Assembly (NCBI RefSeq): GCF_943734655.1 | Contig: NC_071355.1 | Coordinates: 199,596,939 to 199,660,938 of the forward strand | DNA length: 64,000 nt | Origin: Sabethes cyaneus | Taxonomy: Eukaryota > Arthropoda > Insecta > Diptera > Culicidae | Reading direction: 5' to 3' | Shown here: piece after piece, positions 33,011 through 45,140 of the stretch | Layout of the letters: every line of letters starts with the position of its first letter | How positions within the stretch are numbered: the stretch's first letter is position 1 | Program-made: the position numbers and the translations under genes | Notes under the pieces: model-generated | The model's database searches: none | What the model was told of the DNA's origin: nothing | Seen by the model: the letters and a program-made list of their open reading frames with translations, nothing else

Positions 33011-34544
33011 CTAGCTGACCCGACAAACTTCGTATTGCCACAAATTAAACTGTGTTGTACATAATTCGTGAATCTCGGATGACCCTTGTCACAATCTTGA
33101 GTTTTGCAAGTTTCTGGGGAGTTCAAGGGTGTTTTAATATTCAAACTTTCCTCACAGTAAAGCAGAAAACAACTCCCCCGATTGCTTAGCCTGATAAAAT
33201 AAAGCGGATAGCATTTAAATATTCGCCATCATTACAAACCATTTCGCAGAATACCATTTTGCGGAACACCAATTCTCGGTTGACCATAACGCGGAACATA
33301 GAGTTTCGCAGAATACCATTTCGCGAAAAACCTTACGCGGGATGTACCATTTCACAGAAAATCTTTTCGTAGAAAGTACCATTTCGCAGGGGTGACCCAA
33401 CTGAAGGAAAGTAATAGAGATCAGTAGATCTAGGAAAATAAATAAACCTAGATAGAGGTGATCTCTACGGAGGGTTGCCCCCCGCAGTGGTCGGCGCTTC
33501 CGACGGCAGGTCGCCGGTAACACTCGCGGCCTGTGGCCGTCTCGCGCTGAATTATCTAATGTTACTATTGATAGTTTTTGGTGGTCTTGTTATTGCTTAA
33601 TGTTTTATGAAAGAGTCTAAAATTTCTCGAGTTCTATTAGTTTTTAAGTTACACAAAATTTTCTGTTTTATTTGTATGAGAGTCCTTAACCCCCTACCAC
33701 AGGGGTGAGGGGTCTCAAACCATCATTAAAAAAAATTTCTGTCTCCAAAACCCCCCACATGCAAAATTTGATTCCATTTGCTTGATTACTTACCGAGTTA
33801 TGAGGAAATTTGTATTTCATTTGTATGGGAGCCCCCCTCCTAAAAAGGGAGAGGGGTCCTAATTCATCATAGAAAAAATTCATGCCTCCAAAAACACCCA
33901 CATGCCAAATATGGTTCCATTTGATTAATTAGTTCTCGAGTTATGAGAAAATTTGTATTGCATTTGTATAGGAGCCCCCCCCCCCTCCTAAAGTGGGGAG
34001 AGATCTCAATTCACCATAGAAAAAATTCTTGTCTCTAAAAACACCCACATGTAAAATTTTGTTCCATTTGCTTGATTAGTTCTCGAGTAATGCAGAAATT
34101 TGTGTTTCATTTGTATGGGAGCCCCTCCTTTTAGTGGGGGAGGGGTCTCGATTCTATAAGGAACATTTGGGCAGACAGACAGAAATCAATTTTTATAGGT
34201 AAAGATTTGTATGGGAGCCCCCCCCTCTTAGTGGGGGAGGGATCTCTAACCATCATAAGAACCTTCCCTGGCACCAAAAACCCCTACATGCAAATTTTCA
34301 CTCCGATCGGTTCAGTAGTTTTCGATTCTATAAGGAACATAGGGTAGACAGAAATCCATTTTTATAGGCATAGATTTGCATGGGAGCCCCCCCTCTTAGT
34401 GGGGGGAGGGGTTTTTTGCCATCGAGAGAACCTTCCCTAGCCCCAAAAACTTCTACATACAAATTTTCACGCCGATCGGTTCACTAGTTTTCGATTCTAT
34501 AAGGAACATACGGACAGACAGAAATCCTTTTTTATAGGTATAGA
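33011..34544 (-). mobile_element. Helitron-like non-autonomous element, apparently full length
   Basis: On the minus strand it starts at 34544 as A|TCTATACCTATAAAAAAGG (Helitron 5' TC after an A) and ends at 33011 with GGGTCAGCTAG followed by T. The interior consists of several units of about 140 bp (TTGTATGGGAGCC spaced about 145 bp apart near 33820, 33965 and 34110) and the CCGATCGGTTCAGTAG unit. No protein is encoded. It abuts a truncated copy in the same orientation, suggesting tandem insertion at, or read-through of, the CTAG end. Confidence 0.6.
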
Positions 34545-34911
34545 TTAATTAATTGTTTTTGTTTTATCGTATCGAATGCAATTGGCGCGATTGAGCCTAA
34601 CAATACACTATAATCGACAGTAGTGCGGACGGAGGCACGAAAATGTGATTTTGCCTCATGACAATGCTCGACCTCACCGTGCGAAAATACTAAAATAAGA
34701 TAAGCAACCCCACACGCCACACTCCATACACATTGTGCCGTGCGATTAATACTTGATCCGTTTAAAGGGACATGGTTTGACTGATTAGCAGTTTTGCTCA
34801 TATGCAGATGCCAAAATATGGTGCAAATAGTAGGTAGCCTAATGGTTCACAACACAACATTTGATTGAAATATAGTTACGAGAATGCAATGGAGACGCGT
34901 GACTTGAACAT
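34545..34911. other. Unassigned sequence
   Basis: Short stretch between the Helitron-like and mariner-type elements. No gene or repeat was recognised. Confidence 0.4.
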
Positions 34912-35812
34912 GAAGTTATTTCTTTTACGTAAAACGTCTATTTCGTTTTGTTTCGTCGCAATTTTATTTTAAACGTATGGGTTTGAGTGTTAAATTAGTA
35001 TCTGAAAACTGCAAGGATTCACACATCACGCATATCACACTAGATTACCGCGTGCGATGAACACATTCTGACACGTATAAAAAACAACAACACAGTTTTT
35101 CATAAATTGAGGGTTCGCCACCACTTTTGCTTGCATAATCCTGAAAAACTCAAGCCGCTTAGGTTTATTCGCTAGCAGCAGCTCTTCAACCTGCAGTGTG
35201 GAAAGGATGCTTTTTACTCGGTACAATAGGTTCCACACCTCCATGGTGACAAGGGACTGTGCCGCAATTTGCCTCGTGCTTGTCTTGAAATCATTTCCCA
35301 TGATTCGCAAAATTTTATGGTCAATTGCTGACGCCACTTGCTGATGAGGCTGAGGCTTCCCTTAAAGCCTCGTTGAAAGCAACGTTCCTTCTCGGAAGTG
35401 ACGGTGCGTTGTCGTAGACGTCTCTGAACTTTATGGATTTATGGTCACTTACTTGCATTAGGTAGTCGACGATCAGAAAATCTACAACCATACTCCTGCT
35501 GGGCTGTCGTTGCTACACAATTAGCGAAGCCATAACAAAGGTGAATGTCCGCGAATGGTCCCGGAGAATACATTTTAATACTGCAATCGTTTTCAGAAAC
35601 GTCCCAGAGAGACCCGAGAAGTCAGTTTCGAAACTGTTTTCAATATGTGTCTAACTGTGTCCCTCGCACGCGGTAATCTAGTGTGCTATGCGTGATGTAT
35701 GAGTTCGAGTCGTTTTCAGATACTAATTCAACACTCAAAAATATACATTTAAAACAAAATTGCAACGAAACAAAAATATATAGATGTTTTACGTCAAAGA
35801 ACTAATTGTAGA
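34912..35812 (-). mobile_element. Tc1/mariner-type element with 130-bp TIRs, internally deleted
   Basis: The left arm (about 34920-35055) and right arm (about 35668-35806) are inverted copies: ACGTAAAACGTC, TTTTGTTTCG, GTATCTGAAAAC, CATCACGCATA and ACACTAGATTACCGCG occur in both. The space between holds a broken transposase N-terminal part. The region that should carry the catalytic residues is missing, so the element is defective. Confidence 0.65.
35035..35420 (-). pseudogene. Transposase N-terminal fragment (Tc1/mariner superfamily)
   Basis: The open part is 100 codons (35337 down to 35035). It reads like the DNA-binding half of an IS630/Tc1/mariner transposase: HKILRIMGNDFKTSTRQIAA is helix-turn-helix-like, followed by the LANKPKRLEFFRIMQAKVV and NPQFMKN stretch that normally precedes the first catalytic Asp. 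Here the sequence runs on as CVVVFYTCQNVFIARG, where an expected catalytic-site segment is degraded. The frame then enters the TIR. No full-length protein is possible. The assignment rests on remembered family patterns and is moderate. Confidence 0.55.
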
Positions 35813-36229
35813 ATGGTGCTAGAGCTTTAAATTGGTGAATAACAGTAATCAGTTTTATCATACATTTTTAGGAGAAATTCGATAAAAATGCCTTATGAAA
35901 CACTTATTTCAAAGCTTTTTGCTTCTGAAAAGTTACTAAATTTCATAACGTAGGAGGTTTAAGAGCAAATTTTAATACAAAATTTTCTCAGCTTTCGAAT
36001 GAAAGTAACAGAATTGAGCTAGCTGGGATAGTTTTGACGTAGGACTACGTCTTTGTTTACTATACTGGTACTGGGTAGCACTTTGTGAAAACGAAAATAG
36101 AAGTGTAACGTTTGAATGAAAGATTTCAAATGCTAATAACTACCAAACTACTATACGAAACTGAACAATTTATATGTCGTTGGATAGATAAAATGATCAG
36201 CAATTTTATGGGGGCTAGAGAGCAACTTT
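35813..36229. other. AT-rich sequence, no gene seen
   Basis: No recognised feature between the mariner-type remnant and the next Helitron-related repeat block. Confidence 0.4.
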
Positions 36230-36840
36230 AAGGAGAGCGTAAGAGGGGGCTCCTATACAAATGAAAGACAAATTTCCTCAAAACTTCAAAACTCGTGAAC
36301 TAATCAAGCAAATTGAACCAAATTTGGCATGTGGAGGTTTCAGAAGGCAGGAATTTTTTCTATAGTGTACTGAGACCGTTTCCCTTTCTAAGACGGGGCT
36401 CCCATGCAAATGAAATACAAATTTCCTCATAACTCTAGAACTAATCGAGCAAATGGCACCAAATTTGGCATGTGGTGATTTCAGAAGGCAAGAATTTTTT
36501 CTATGGTGAAGATGGCTCTATAAGAGGGGAGCTTCCATACAAATTATATACAAATTTCCTCATAACTCGAGAACTAATCAAGCAAAAGGAACCAAATTTG
36601 ACATGTGGGAGGTTTTTGGAGGTAAGACTTTTTTCTGTGGTGTATTGAGACCCCTTCTTCTTCTAAGAGTGGGGGATCCCATACAAATGAAACACAAATT
36701 TCTTCATAAATCGAAAACTAATCAAGCAAATGGAGTCAAATTTGGCACGTGGGTGTTATTGTAGGCATGAATTTATTTTATGATGGTTTGAAAATAAGGA
36801 CTCTCATACAAATAAAACAGAAATTTTTGCATATGAACCA
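36230..36840 (+). repeat. Helitron-related tandem repeat block, reverse orientation
   Basis: Four units of about 134-147 bp containing ACAAATTTCCTCATAACT, CTAATCAAGCAAATGG and AATTTGGCATGTGG (near 36270, 36418, 36552 and 36695). These are the reverse complement of the repeats inside the elements at 25.8-27.4 and 33.0-34.5 kb. No CTAG or TC terminus remains. Confidence 0.7.
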
Positions 36841-37599
36841 TAGTTTCTGCTATGTAACAAGCGGTGAGCTGTGAAAGTAAACTAGTAAAATTTTCTCGGA
36901 GCAAAAGACAGTGAATCGACGTCCTTAACTTACGTTCCTGTTGCCATTCATGTCAAAAGAGAAGGCCATTCGAATGACATGTCATATTTGCGATGAACGT
37001 ACTTTGGCTTTAATGTTATTTGTAACCAATGACCCTTTTAAAGGCCACAAGGAAATTAAAGTAAGATTAATGAAACATGCCACGCTACGCATAATCATAT
37101 ACAATAAAATAATCTATAGGCTGGTCATTCATTACTATTTCAACCTTTATGATGCAAACAAGTGCTTTTTAAAAGAAATCTTGTCTCATTGGTTGCAGGC
37201 CTTGTACTTACGAACCCCTGTCCACGTATTTTCAAATCGACCATTGCATTCAATAAAGAATTGAATTTGAATATTTCGCTCTATTCTTTTAAAAATGCAT
37301 TTAAACAATGGTACTAACAGATTCTTATAAACATACATGTGCCAGAAATGCAGTTTACATTAGTCCTTGATCTAATGATCTGATATAGTTCTACGTCACC
37401 TTTTCGTACAACCCTTAGGGCTGTATACCTTGTAGTTTTTGTACTAGAGCGATTTTAGGGCAAACAGAACCGAAAACTAAAAATGTTCTTTAACTCTGTA
37501 ATGATTGAGATTTGGCCATATGTGTAGAAAGTTTTTTTTCATCAAATATGGTCCTTTATCACCCCCTGAAATATTTGCACTAAGCTACCTAACACCCTG
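36841..37599. other. AT-rich sequence, no gene supported
   Basis: A 107-codon frame at 36941-37264 has no recognisable domain. Nothing else was seen. Confidence 0.4.
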
Positions 37600-38696
37600 T
37601 CTATAAAAGTGAGCGTGAGTATGTTTGTATGTATGTTTGTATGTTCCACCATAACTTCAGAACGCCTTGACCGATCTCCACCAAACTGGCACACATGTTC
37701 CTTGATATAAGAGAATCAGCACTGTGAGGGTAATAAGTAAGGGGGTCCATAACCAGGGGGAAGGTCCATAACTCCGAAATGCCTGGACGTTTCTTCACCA
37801 AACTTGCATACATGTTCCTTGACATAAGGGAATCAGCACTGAAGGGTTGACAAGAAGAGGACGGAGGTGGGGGTTTATAACAGGGGGAGCGTCAAACTAT
37901 GCACAAATGTTCCTTGACATTAGCGAATCAGCACTGGGAAGTTGACAAAAGGGGGGAATGTCTAACAAGGGGGGAAGAGATCTAAATAACTAACAGGGGT
38001 TGCGTTTCTCTGGCATTTAAATCGATTGCAGTTGTGCAACTGACTTTAAGAAAAGAGGGAGACTCCACCGAAGTGGAATATATGGTAAATAAACCTTTGT
38101 TTCGTTTCCATTATAGTGATTTTTATTGAGCATGCCGATGCATAATTAGCTACGTGACAGAAGGGGGACCTAACTGGGAGGGAACCGACATGTAGGGGGA
38201 CGGGAAACGTGAGTATGAATGTATGTTCCGCCATAGCTCTGGAGCTTCTGGACTGTTCTTCATTAAACGTCGTTTGTCAAACACATCTGTTTTGACACAA
38301 AAAAATCAGCACCAGGGGGTTGACAAAAGAGGAAGACGGTCTCTTTCAAGGGGAGAGAAAGGTTCAAATGAATAAATGGGTGCGTTTCTCTTGCACTTGG
38401 AACGATAGCAGTTGTAAAAGTTGTTTTATTTCTGAAAGGGGGAATAGGGTGGCCATTAAAATATGGGAGGTTCAGAAACGTAAAAAAGGCTTTGTGTCGA
38501 TTTATAGGGATTACCAAGAAGAAGACAGATTTACAACTGGTTGGGGGACAACGTGAGAGGAACTGACAAAGGGAGTAGATATATTCAAATGCAAAAAGGG
38601 TTTTGTTTCTTGCATTATGAGAGTTTTCGTTACAAAAACAGATGTACAAGTGACTGAGTGACAAGGGGCCCCGGGTGAGATCGGGCAATCAGCTAG
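37600..38696 (+). mobile_element. Helitron-like non-autonomous element (second type)
   Basis: Begins TCTATAAAAGTGAGCGTGAG followed by TATGTTTGTATG repeats, and ends CCCGGGTGAGATCGGG, CAATCAGCTAG and then T. A short hairpin (CCCGG/TCGGG) before a CTAG-T end matches Helitron 3' structure. The interior repeats ACACATGTTCCTTGA(C/T)AT and AATCAGCACTG at about 110-bp spacing. There is no coding capacity. Confidence 0.6.
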
Positions 38697-41330
38697 TACA
38701 CTGTAAAATCGGTTTCAATTTTACCTATTTTCAAATGAAACTAGCTCATAACTTGTTTTTTATAGAATCTACAGACTTGATTACTTCAGGAATACTATAC
38801 TAAATTGTTACTTGACTCGTTACATATTTAAATGTATCGTATCTCAAAAAGTATTAGAGATATAGCTCTTCTGTCTTCAATAAAGTTGCTTGTAATAAAT
38901 TCAAAACTCGTTCAACGTGTTTCAATCAGATCTAATTTGCAGGCTGCAACCACGAAATTTATTTTTATTTCAATGCTGCCTTACTATTTAGAGTCTTTCG
39001 AGTAAAATCATATTTTTTAACGAAATAGAAAATTATCACACAACACACGACAAATGTTTCAAGCCTTTCTTTAAGAGGCACCGATCAGATTGTGTTGTGA
39101 TTCTTGAGCAAAACTTAACGTAGTTGCTGACAGTCATCTCTCTCTCTCTCCTCCGATTTCTTTTCATTCATTAAAAACGAAAAAAGGCCCATCTTCACAA
39201 AGCAGAAATTATTTGACGTGACAGTTAAATCCCTCCACAAAACCACCATCTGAAATGCAATAATTAAAACTATAACATCGAGTGGGGGGGGGTTCGGCTG
39301 GGTGATGGTGCCAGCTGGAAACATGATATATGTGGGTGATTCCTAGCACGGATCGACAAAACCTCAAAATGTACAGAAAACAAAAAAAAAGCCGGCTACA
39401 AACAAACTGGTAACTGGATGATGAAAAAAATGAGCGCATTTTTTTTTGTTTCGCTTTCCGCTCGCTGCTTTCCCGCAGCCCAGCCGTAGCCTCAGTCGTA
39501 GTCGTAGCCGGCCTGATGTAGAAAGCTTTTTGCAAGCAACGAGCGCGCACCTCACCGTTACCTAAAAGGGCAACCGAACAAAAAGATAGCTGGCTGGGGA
39601 AATTTGTAGCGCCAATAGCTAAGCGAAAACAGAAACAAACCGCCGCCGCGCTACTCCTGCCTGCCTGGTACCATTGCCATTGCCCATCGATTGGCATCAG
39701 CGCGGCAAGTTCAGGCAAAAAAAAAACGAAGATGGTTTTAATGCCTCAATCGCGTCTAATTGGTACAGCGTGTAATTTATTTATCTATATCAGGCTTTCA
39801 GCATTGTAGGTCGAATAGGCAATGTTAATGTAGCCTTTTTTCAAGTTTTTTCCGGGGCTCCCTCGTCAATGTTAATTGAAAGTTTACCTTGAATACTTCA
39901 ACGAAACAGGAACAGAGTTGAAGTAACATTCACGGTAAAACGAAAGATAAAAAATAGAACACAGAATGAATGACTCACTCCTAAAAGGAAGGTACTTTTT
40001 CAAATTAAGCTTCAGTTTGTCTTGGTTGGATTCTAAACACCTTCGCGGCAAAACTCACCACATTTCGTCGTGGTAAATTATTGCCGTCAGGGACTAAAAT
40101 TACGCTCATTACAGCCCGTCCATTATTCAGCTGCTTTTAAAGTTTCCCCTTCCCCATGTCCTTTCACCACTCTTTTGCTTCAGCTGACCGTGCATAATCC
40201 TTTCGGCTAGGTCGGTGCAGCCAACACACACAACAGGATCTTCCGCAGCGAAGCGTACTTTTAGCCTGAAAATAGTGCATCTACTAGACACATAACCTGC
40301 ATGTAATTATCCGGTACCGCTCGTCTACCGCACAATCCACTGCACACCCACACACCAAACACGGTGACTCTAGCCATCAGAAGTTATCCTCTTTAGCGAG
40401 CAAACACCTCTCGCTACGCTCCATGCTTGTTAATGTGGGTGGCATTACCCGCCACCGCACAGGACAGGATAATTGAAATTTATATCCAACTAAGGAATCA
40501 AGCAGACGGACCTGCTGCTATGCATGTGCATGTGCCTAGGAGGCGTACGAGTCGGAGCTGCATTGCACAGGTACTGGAAACCTTTTCAAGCCCATGTGTC
40601 GGGTGCATCAACAGCTCGCAAAGAGTAAGGCTAGCAGCAGGTGTTAATTCCATAATGCTCGCATGGCTCGGTGAAACAGTGAACGAACTACTTACTTACT
40701 GTATGCTCGGCTGTACAAAGCATGACTGTTATCAGGATGTATTGCTTTTTATTTTAACACACAGTTTATTATTTGGCGAAATATGGTTTAACTGATAAAA
40801 ACCGCATTGTAATTGTATGATACAAACCCAAATTGGTGGTGAGAAGAACTTCTCTGTAAAACTTCGAAAAAATTTCACTACAAATATTATAAATTTCCAT
40901 CTTCAACTAAATTTATAAATTGCTAAAATAATAAAAATAAACAACGCCAAGGAAAGGATTTTAATTTCAACTTAAAACTTAGAAAGAAGTAAAATTTTAT
41001 TAAATTTTAGTTTAAATGAAAGCTTAGTTTTGACAATTTATTGCGCTTCGTTTGAATCTTTGTTAATATTAAGTGTTTATTAGTTTTTCTAAAAGGTGCA
41101 AATTAAATTCGATGTGTACTATTTTCAAGTATACTAGAGTTTTTTTACACTGATGAACCTCGCTTTATTCCGCCTAGACATGTGATCACTGTGATATTGT
41201 AGTACTTGATTGCATTTGATGGAAATTAATGCTTTTTTTAATCAAACCAGTTCATGCTTCATTTGAGATTTGACTTAAATTATTAAATAACGCTCACTCT
41301 TGATTTTGTCATTGATCTTTCATAATTCGC
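38697..41330. other. Unique sequence, no supported gene
   Basis: GC-richer blocks at 39200-39720 and 40130-40700. Frames of 122-169 codons (39209-39718 minus and 40427-40795 plus) have no domains and skewed composition (runs of Ser, Cys, His and Arg), so I do not call them. It could be regulatory or intronic. Confidence 0.45.
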
Positions 41331-41334
41331 ATTT

Positions 41335-44300
41335 TGTCTTTGTTGTTCCTCCTTTCATCCTTTTTTATCGTTGTTTGGTGTTTCAACTTTTCGTCTGTTT
41401 TTGTTATGTGTACTCTGTCGCATTTTGCTGTCTTCTTCTTTCCTTGTTGTTGTTGTCATTTTGACGTCTGTTAGTCGTTGTTCGTTCTTTTTAAAATCTG
41501 CCTTTTTGGCCAAAATACAATGTATTATTTGCCTTTTTACGTCTTTTGTGACGATTTTGGATACTTCTGATGATATCTTATTGTCGTCATTTACAGTTTG
41601 TATTGTCTTTTTTGCCATTTTTGTCGCTTTTTTGCGTTGTTTCGGCGTATATTTATCGTATTTTTGTCAACTTTCGTTTTTTTCATCATCTCTTCGCCTA
41701 CTCGGCATCACTCTTTCATCATCTTTCCGCCGTCCTTACATCGCCTCTTCTTTGTCTTTTTTTGCCGTCTACTTGCTGTCTTTTCATCATTCTTTTGTCG
41801 GCTTTTCTTCAATTTCTTGCTGCCTTTCCGACCCCTTTTCACCGTCTTCTGTCATTTCTTTGTCTTTTTTTTCATATTCGTTGTCTTTCATCTCACTGTC
41901 GTATTTTTGACGTCTCTTCATATTCTTTCCGCCATCTTTTCATCGTATTTCCGTCATCTGTTCGCCGTTTCTTAATTTCTGTTCGGTCGCTCTTTTCGTT
42001 GCTCTCTTTTTTGCTTTTGCCGTTTTTGTCTGCTTTTGTGTTACTGTTTTGTCGTCTTTTCGTTGTCATTTTGTCATTTTTTGCTTTGCAACAGTCTTTT
42101 GTCGTCTTTTGTTTTTTTCTTTCGTTGTTGTCTTCGACTTCCTTTCGTTCTTTCGTCTTCTATTTGTCGTTCGTCATTTTTTTGCCTCTATTTGTCGTTC
42201 GTCATGTTTTGTCGCCTCCTTGTCGCTTTTTAAACGTCTTTTGGACGTTTTTTGTCATCTTTTTGACGTATATTCGTCGTTTTTAAGCATGTTTCGTCGC
42301 ATTGTTGACGTTTTTAAAACGCGTTTTGATCGTTTTTTGCATGTTTTTGTCGTTATTTTGGCGTCTTTTCCTTATATTTTTATGTTATTTTTGTCATATT
42401 TTTATCGTCTATTCGTCGACTTTTCATTTTCCTCAAAAGTTCACTTTTTCGTTGGCCTTTCATCGCCTTTGCATCATTTTACGCCATGCTTTCGCCGCCT
42501 TTTCGTTGTCTTTTCTTCGCGCTTTATTTCATCATCTTTTCGCCGCCTCTTTTTCGTCTAATTGTTTGTTTTTGACGTTTTTCTGTCATTTTATTGTTGT
42601 CTTCTTAACGCCTTTTCACCGTCTTTTCCCTTATCATTGTCATTTTACTTCACATTTGTCGTCTTTTCATCTCTTTTTCGTATTTTGGTCGTTTTTCCTT
42701 AGTCTTTTGCCCCTTTTCGTCGCTCTTTTCGGTGACTTTTTGCCATTTTTGTAGTGTTTTTCGATACTGTTTTGTTGTCTTTTCATCATCACTTTGTCAT
42801 TTTTCTTCGTTTTTGGTCATCGTTCAGTCGTCGTTTGCCATCGTTTTGCTGTTTTTTGTTGTCTTTTCGTCACTTTTTGCCATTTTAGCGCCATCCCGTA
42901 TATTATCAAGACAAAAAATATTGATTTTTTTACTGCCTTTTTGGCATCTTTCTGTCGTACATTCGTCGTTTTTTGCCAGTTTTGTCGCCTTTTTGAGGCG
43001 TTTTAAGCATTTTTCAGCCGTTTTTTGTCGTATTTTGTCGTCGAAAAGACGACTTTCATGTTATTTCCATCATATTTTTGGTGTTTTTTTCATCAACTTT
43101 TCATCGTATTTTCTCCATCAAAAGATCATTTTTCCGATAAAAGGGTGTATCGCATTTTCGTCGTCTTTATGCTATATTTTCGCCGTCTCTTCGTTTTCTT
43201 TTCTTCGTACTTTATTTCACCATCTTTCCGTCGCCTTTTCGACGTCTCTTCTTCGAGTTTTTTTATCGTCAGCAATTTTGTCGTTCTTTTCGTTGTCTTT
43301 TCGTCATTTTATTGTTGACTTCACAACGCCTTTTGTTTTTTTTCTTCGTATTCGTCGTTTTCTCATCTCGCTGTCGTATTTTTGACGATTTATCATGTTT
43401 CGTATTTTCGTCGTCTATTCGTCGCTTTTTATTTCTGTTTTTGACATTTTTGTTCCTCTTTTCGGTGGCGTTTTGCCGTTTTTTCTTCGTTTTTTATCTT
43501 CCTGCAACCGTTTTTGCCGTCGATTCGAGGTTTTTTTCATTGTCGTTTCCGTCCGGTCTTTCGTCATCTTTTTGTCATATATTCATTGTTTTTAACAAGT
43601 TTTGTCGCCTAGTTGACGCTTTTTAAACGTTCTTTGGTCGCGTCTGCATGTTTTTGTAGTTATAGTTTTAGCATCTTTTCATTGTATTTTCATATTATTT
43701 CCATCATGGTTTTGGCGTCTTTTTATTAACTTTTCGTCGTGTTTTCACCATCAAAAGGCCACTTTTTCATTATCTTATGATCACATTTTCGCCGTTTATT
43801 CGCCATTCTTTTTCCGTCTCTTCATTGTCTGTTCTTTGTACTTTTTACATGAACCAGATACCAGTTTTGGAAGAGGCTTGGACATTGTTTGAAATTGTGA
43901 TATTCACTTGAAAGTTTGATATGTTTGTATTAGAAGCCAGTTCGTTATTTGCTCTTACACCTGGCTACATTGTTATTACATAAATATCTTAATAGATAAA
44001 TCGCCTCGCTCAAACCGTTGTAGGGGCATGAGGTGGGACCATCATCATCATCCACTATTTATCGTCTATTTGCTGTCTTCTCGTCATTTTATTGCTGTCT
44101 TATCGATGCGTTTTCACTGTCTTTTATCGTGTCTTTGTCTTTTTCTTCACATTCGTCGTCTTTCATCTCTCTGTCGTATTTTTAACGTCTTTACATATTC
44201 TTTTCGCCTTCTTTTCATCTTATTTTCGTTGTCTGTTCGTCGTTTCTTAATTATCATTAAAAGGTCACTTTCTCGTAATCCTCTCATAGTATTTTCGTCG

Positions 44301-44481
44301 TTTTTACGCCATCCTTTTACTGTTTCTTGGTTGTCTTTTCTTCGTACTTTATTTCATCATCTTTCCATCGTCTATCCGGTGCCTCTTTTTTTATTGTTTT
44401 TCTGTCATTTTAATGCTGTCTCTTTTACGCCATTTCCCCGTCTTTAGTCAACTGTTTGTCGTTTTTCCTCACATTCGTTGT

Positions 44482-44537
<56 letters not shown>

Positions 44538-45138
44538 AATTTTTGTCATTTTCTTAATCTTTTTGCTTCCTTCCGGCATATTTTCGTCGTCTGTTTGTCG
44601 TATTTTAACCTCCATTTGTCGCTTTTTCCGGCGGCTTTTTGCTGTCTTCGTCGTGTGTTTTGTTGCTGTTTTGTCATATTTTCGTCGCTATTTTGTTTTT
44701 TTTTTTCGTTTTTAGTTATCGTTTAATCGTCTTTTGTCGTTTCGTCGGTTCTTCTTCCATTTTTGTGTGGTCTTTTCGTCGTTTTTTTTTCCATTTTATC
44801 ACCGTCCTGTTTATTGTCAAGTCAAACAGTAGATTTTTACTGCCTTTTCGTCAGTCTTTTGTTATCTTTCTGTCGGATATTCGTCATGTTTCTGTAAATT
44901 TTATCGCCTTTTTGACGCTTTTCAAACGTCTTTTAATTGTTTATATTTGTTTGTTTTTTTACTCGTTATGTAGACGTCTTTTCATTTTATTTTCAAGTTA
45001 TTTCCATCGTATTTTGGTCGTGTTTTTGTTATTAAAAGATTACTTTTTCGTTATTTTTTCATAGCATTTCTGTCGTACCTTCGTTTTCTTTTCTTCGGTT
45101 CGTGTTTCATTCATCTATTCGACGACTTCTGTTGTGTT
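41335..45138 (+). repeat. Degenerate TTTTCGTCGTC array, 3.8 kb
   Basis: Words TTTTCGTCGTCTT, TTTTGTCATTTT and TTTTTGACGTC repeat irregularly at about 10-13 bp spacing. A non-repeat insert lies at about 43850-44030 and a CT tract at 44485. Because CGT/GTC/TTT units rarely make stops, several frames of 100-238 codons exist on the plus strand. All translate to Phe/Val/Leu/Ser-rich low-complexity chains in all three frames, so none is called. Confidence 0.8.
44485..44536 (+). repeat. (CT)n microsatellite
   Basis: About 25 uninterrupted CT units inside the CGTC array. Confidence 0.9.
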
Positions 45139-45140
45139 TT

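Noticed and set aside
39209..39718. 169-codon minus-strand frame
   Set aside because: The composition is uneven with simple runs. No domain was recognised and no splice or promoter context supports it.
41371..45064. Long open frames (up to 238 codons) with membrane-protein-like translations
   Set aside because: They arise from a degenerate TTTTCGTC array that is stop-poor in all three frames. The translations are low complexity and overlap each other.
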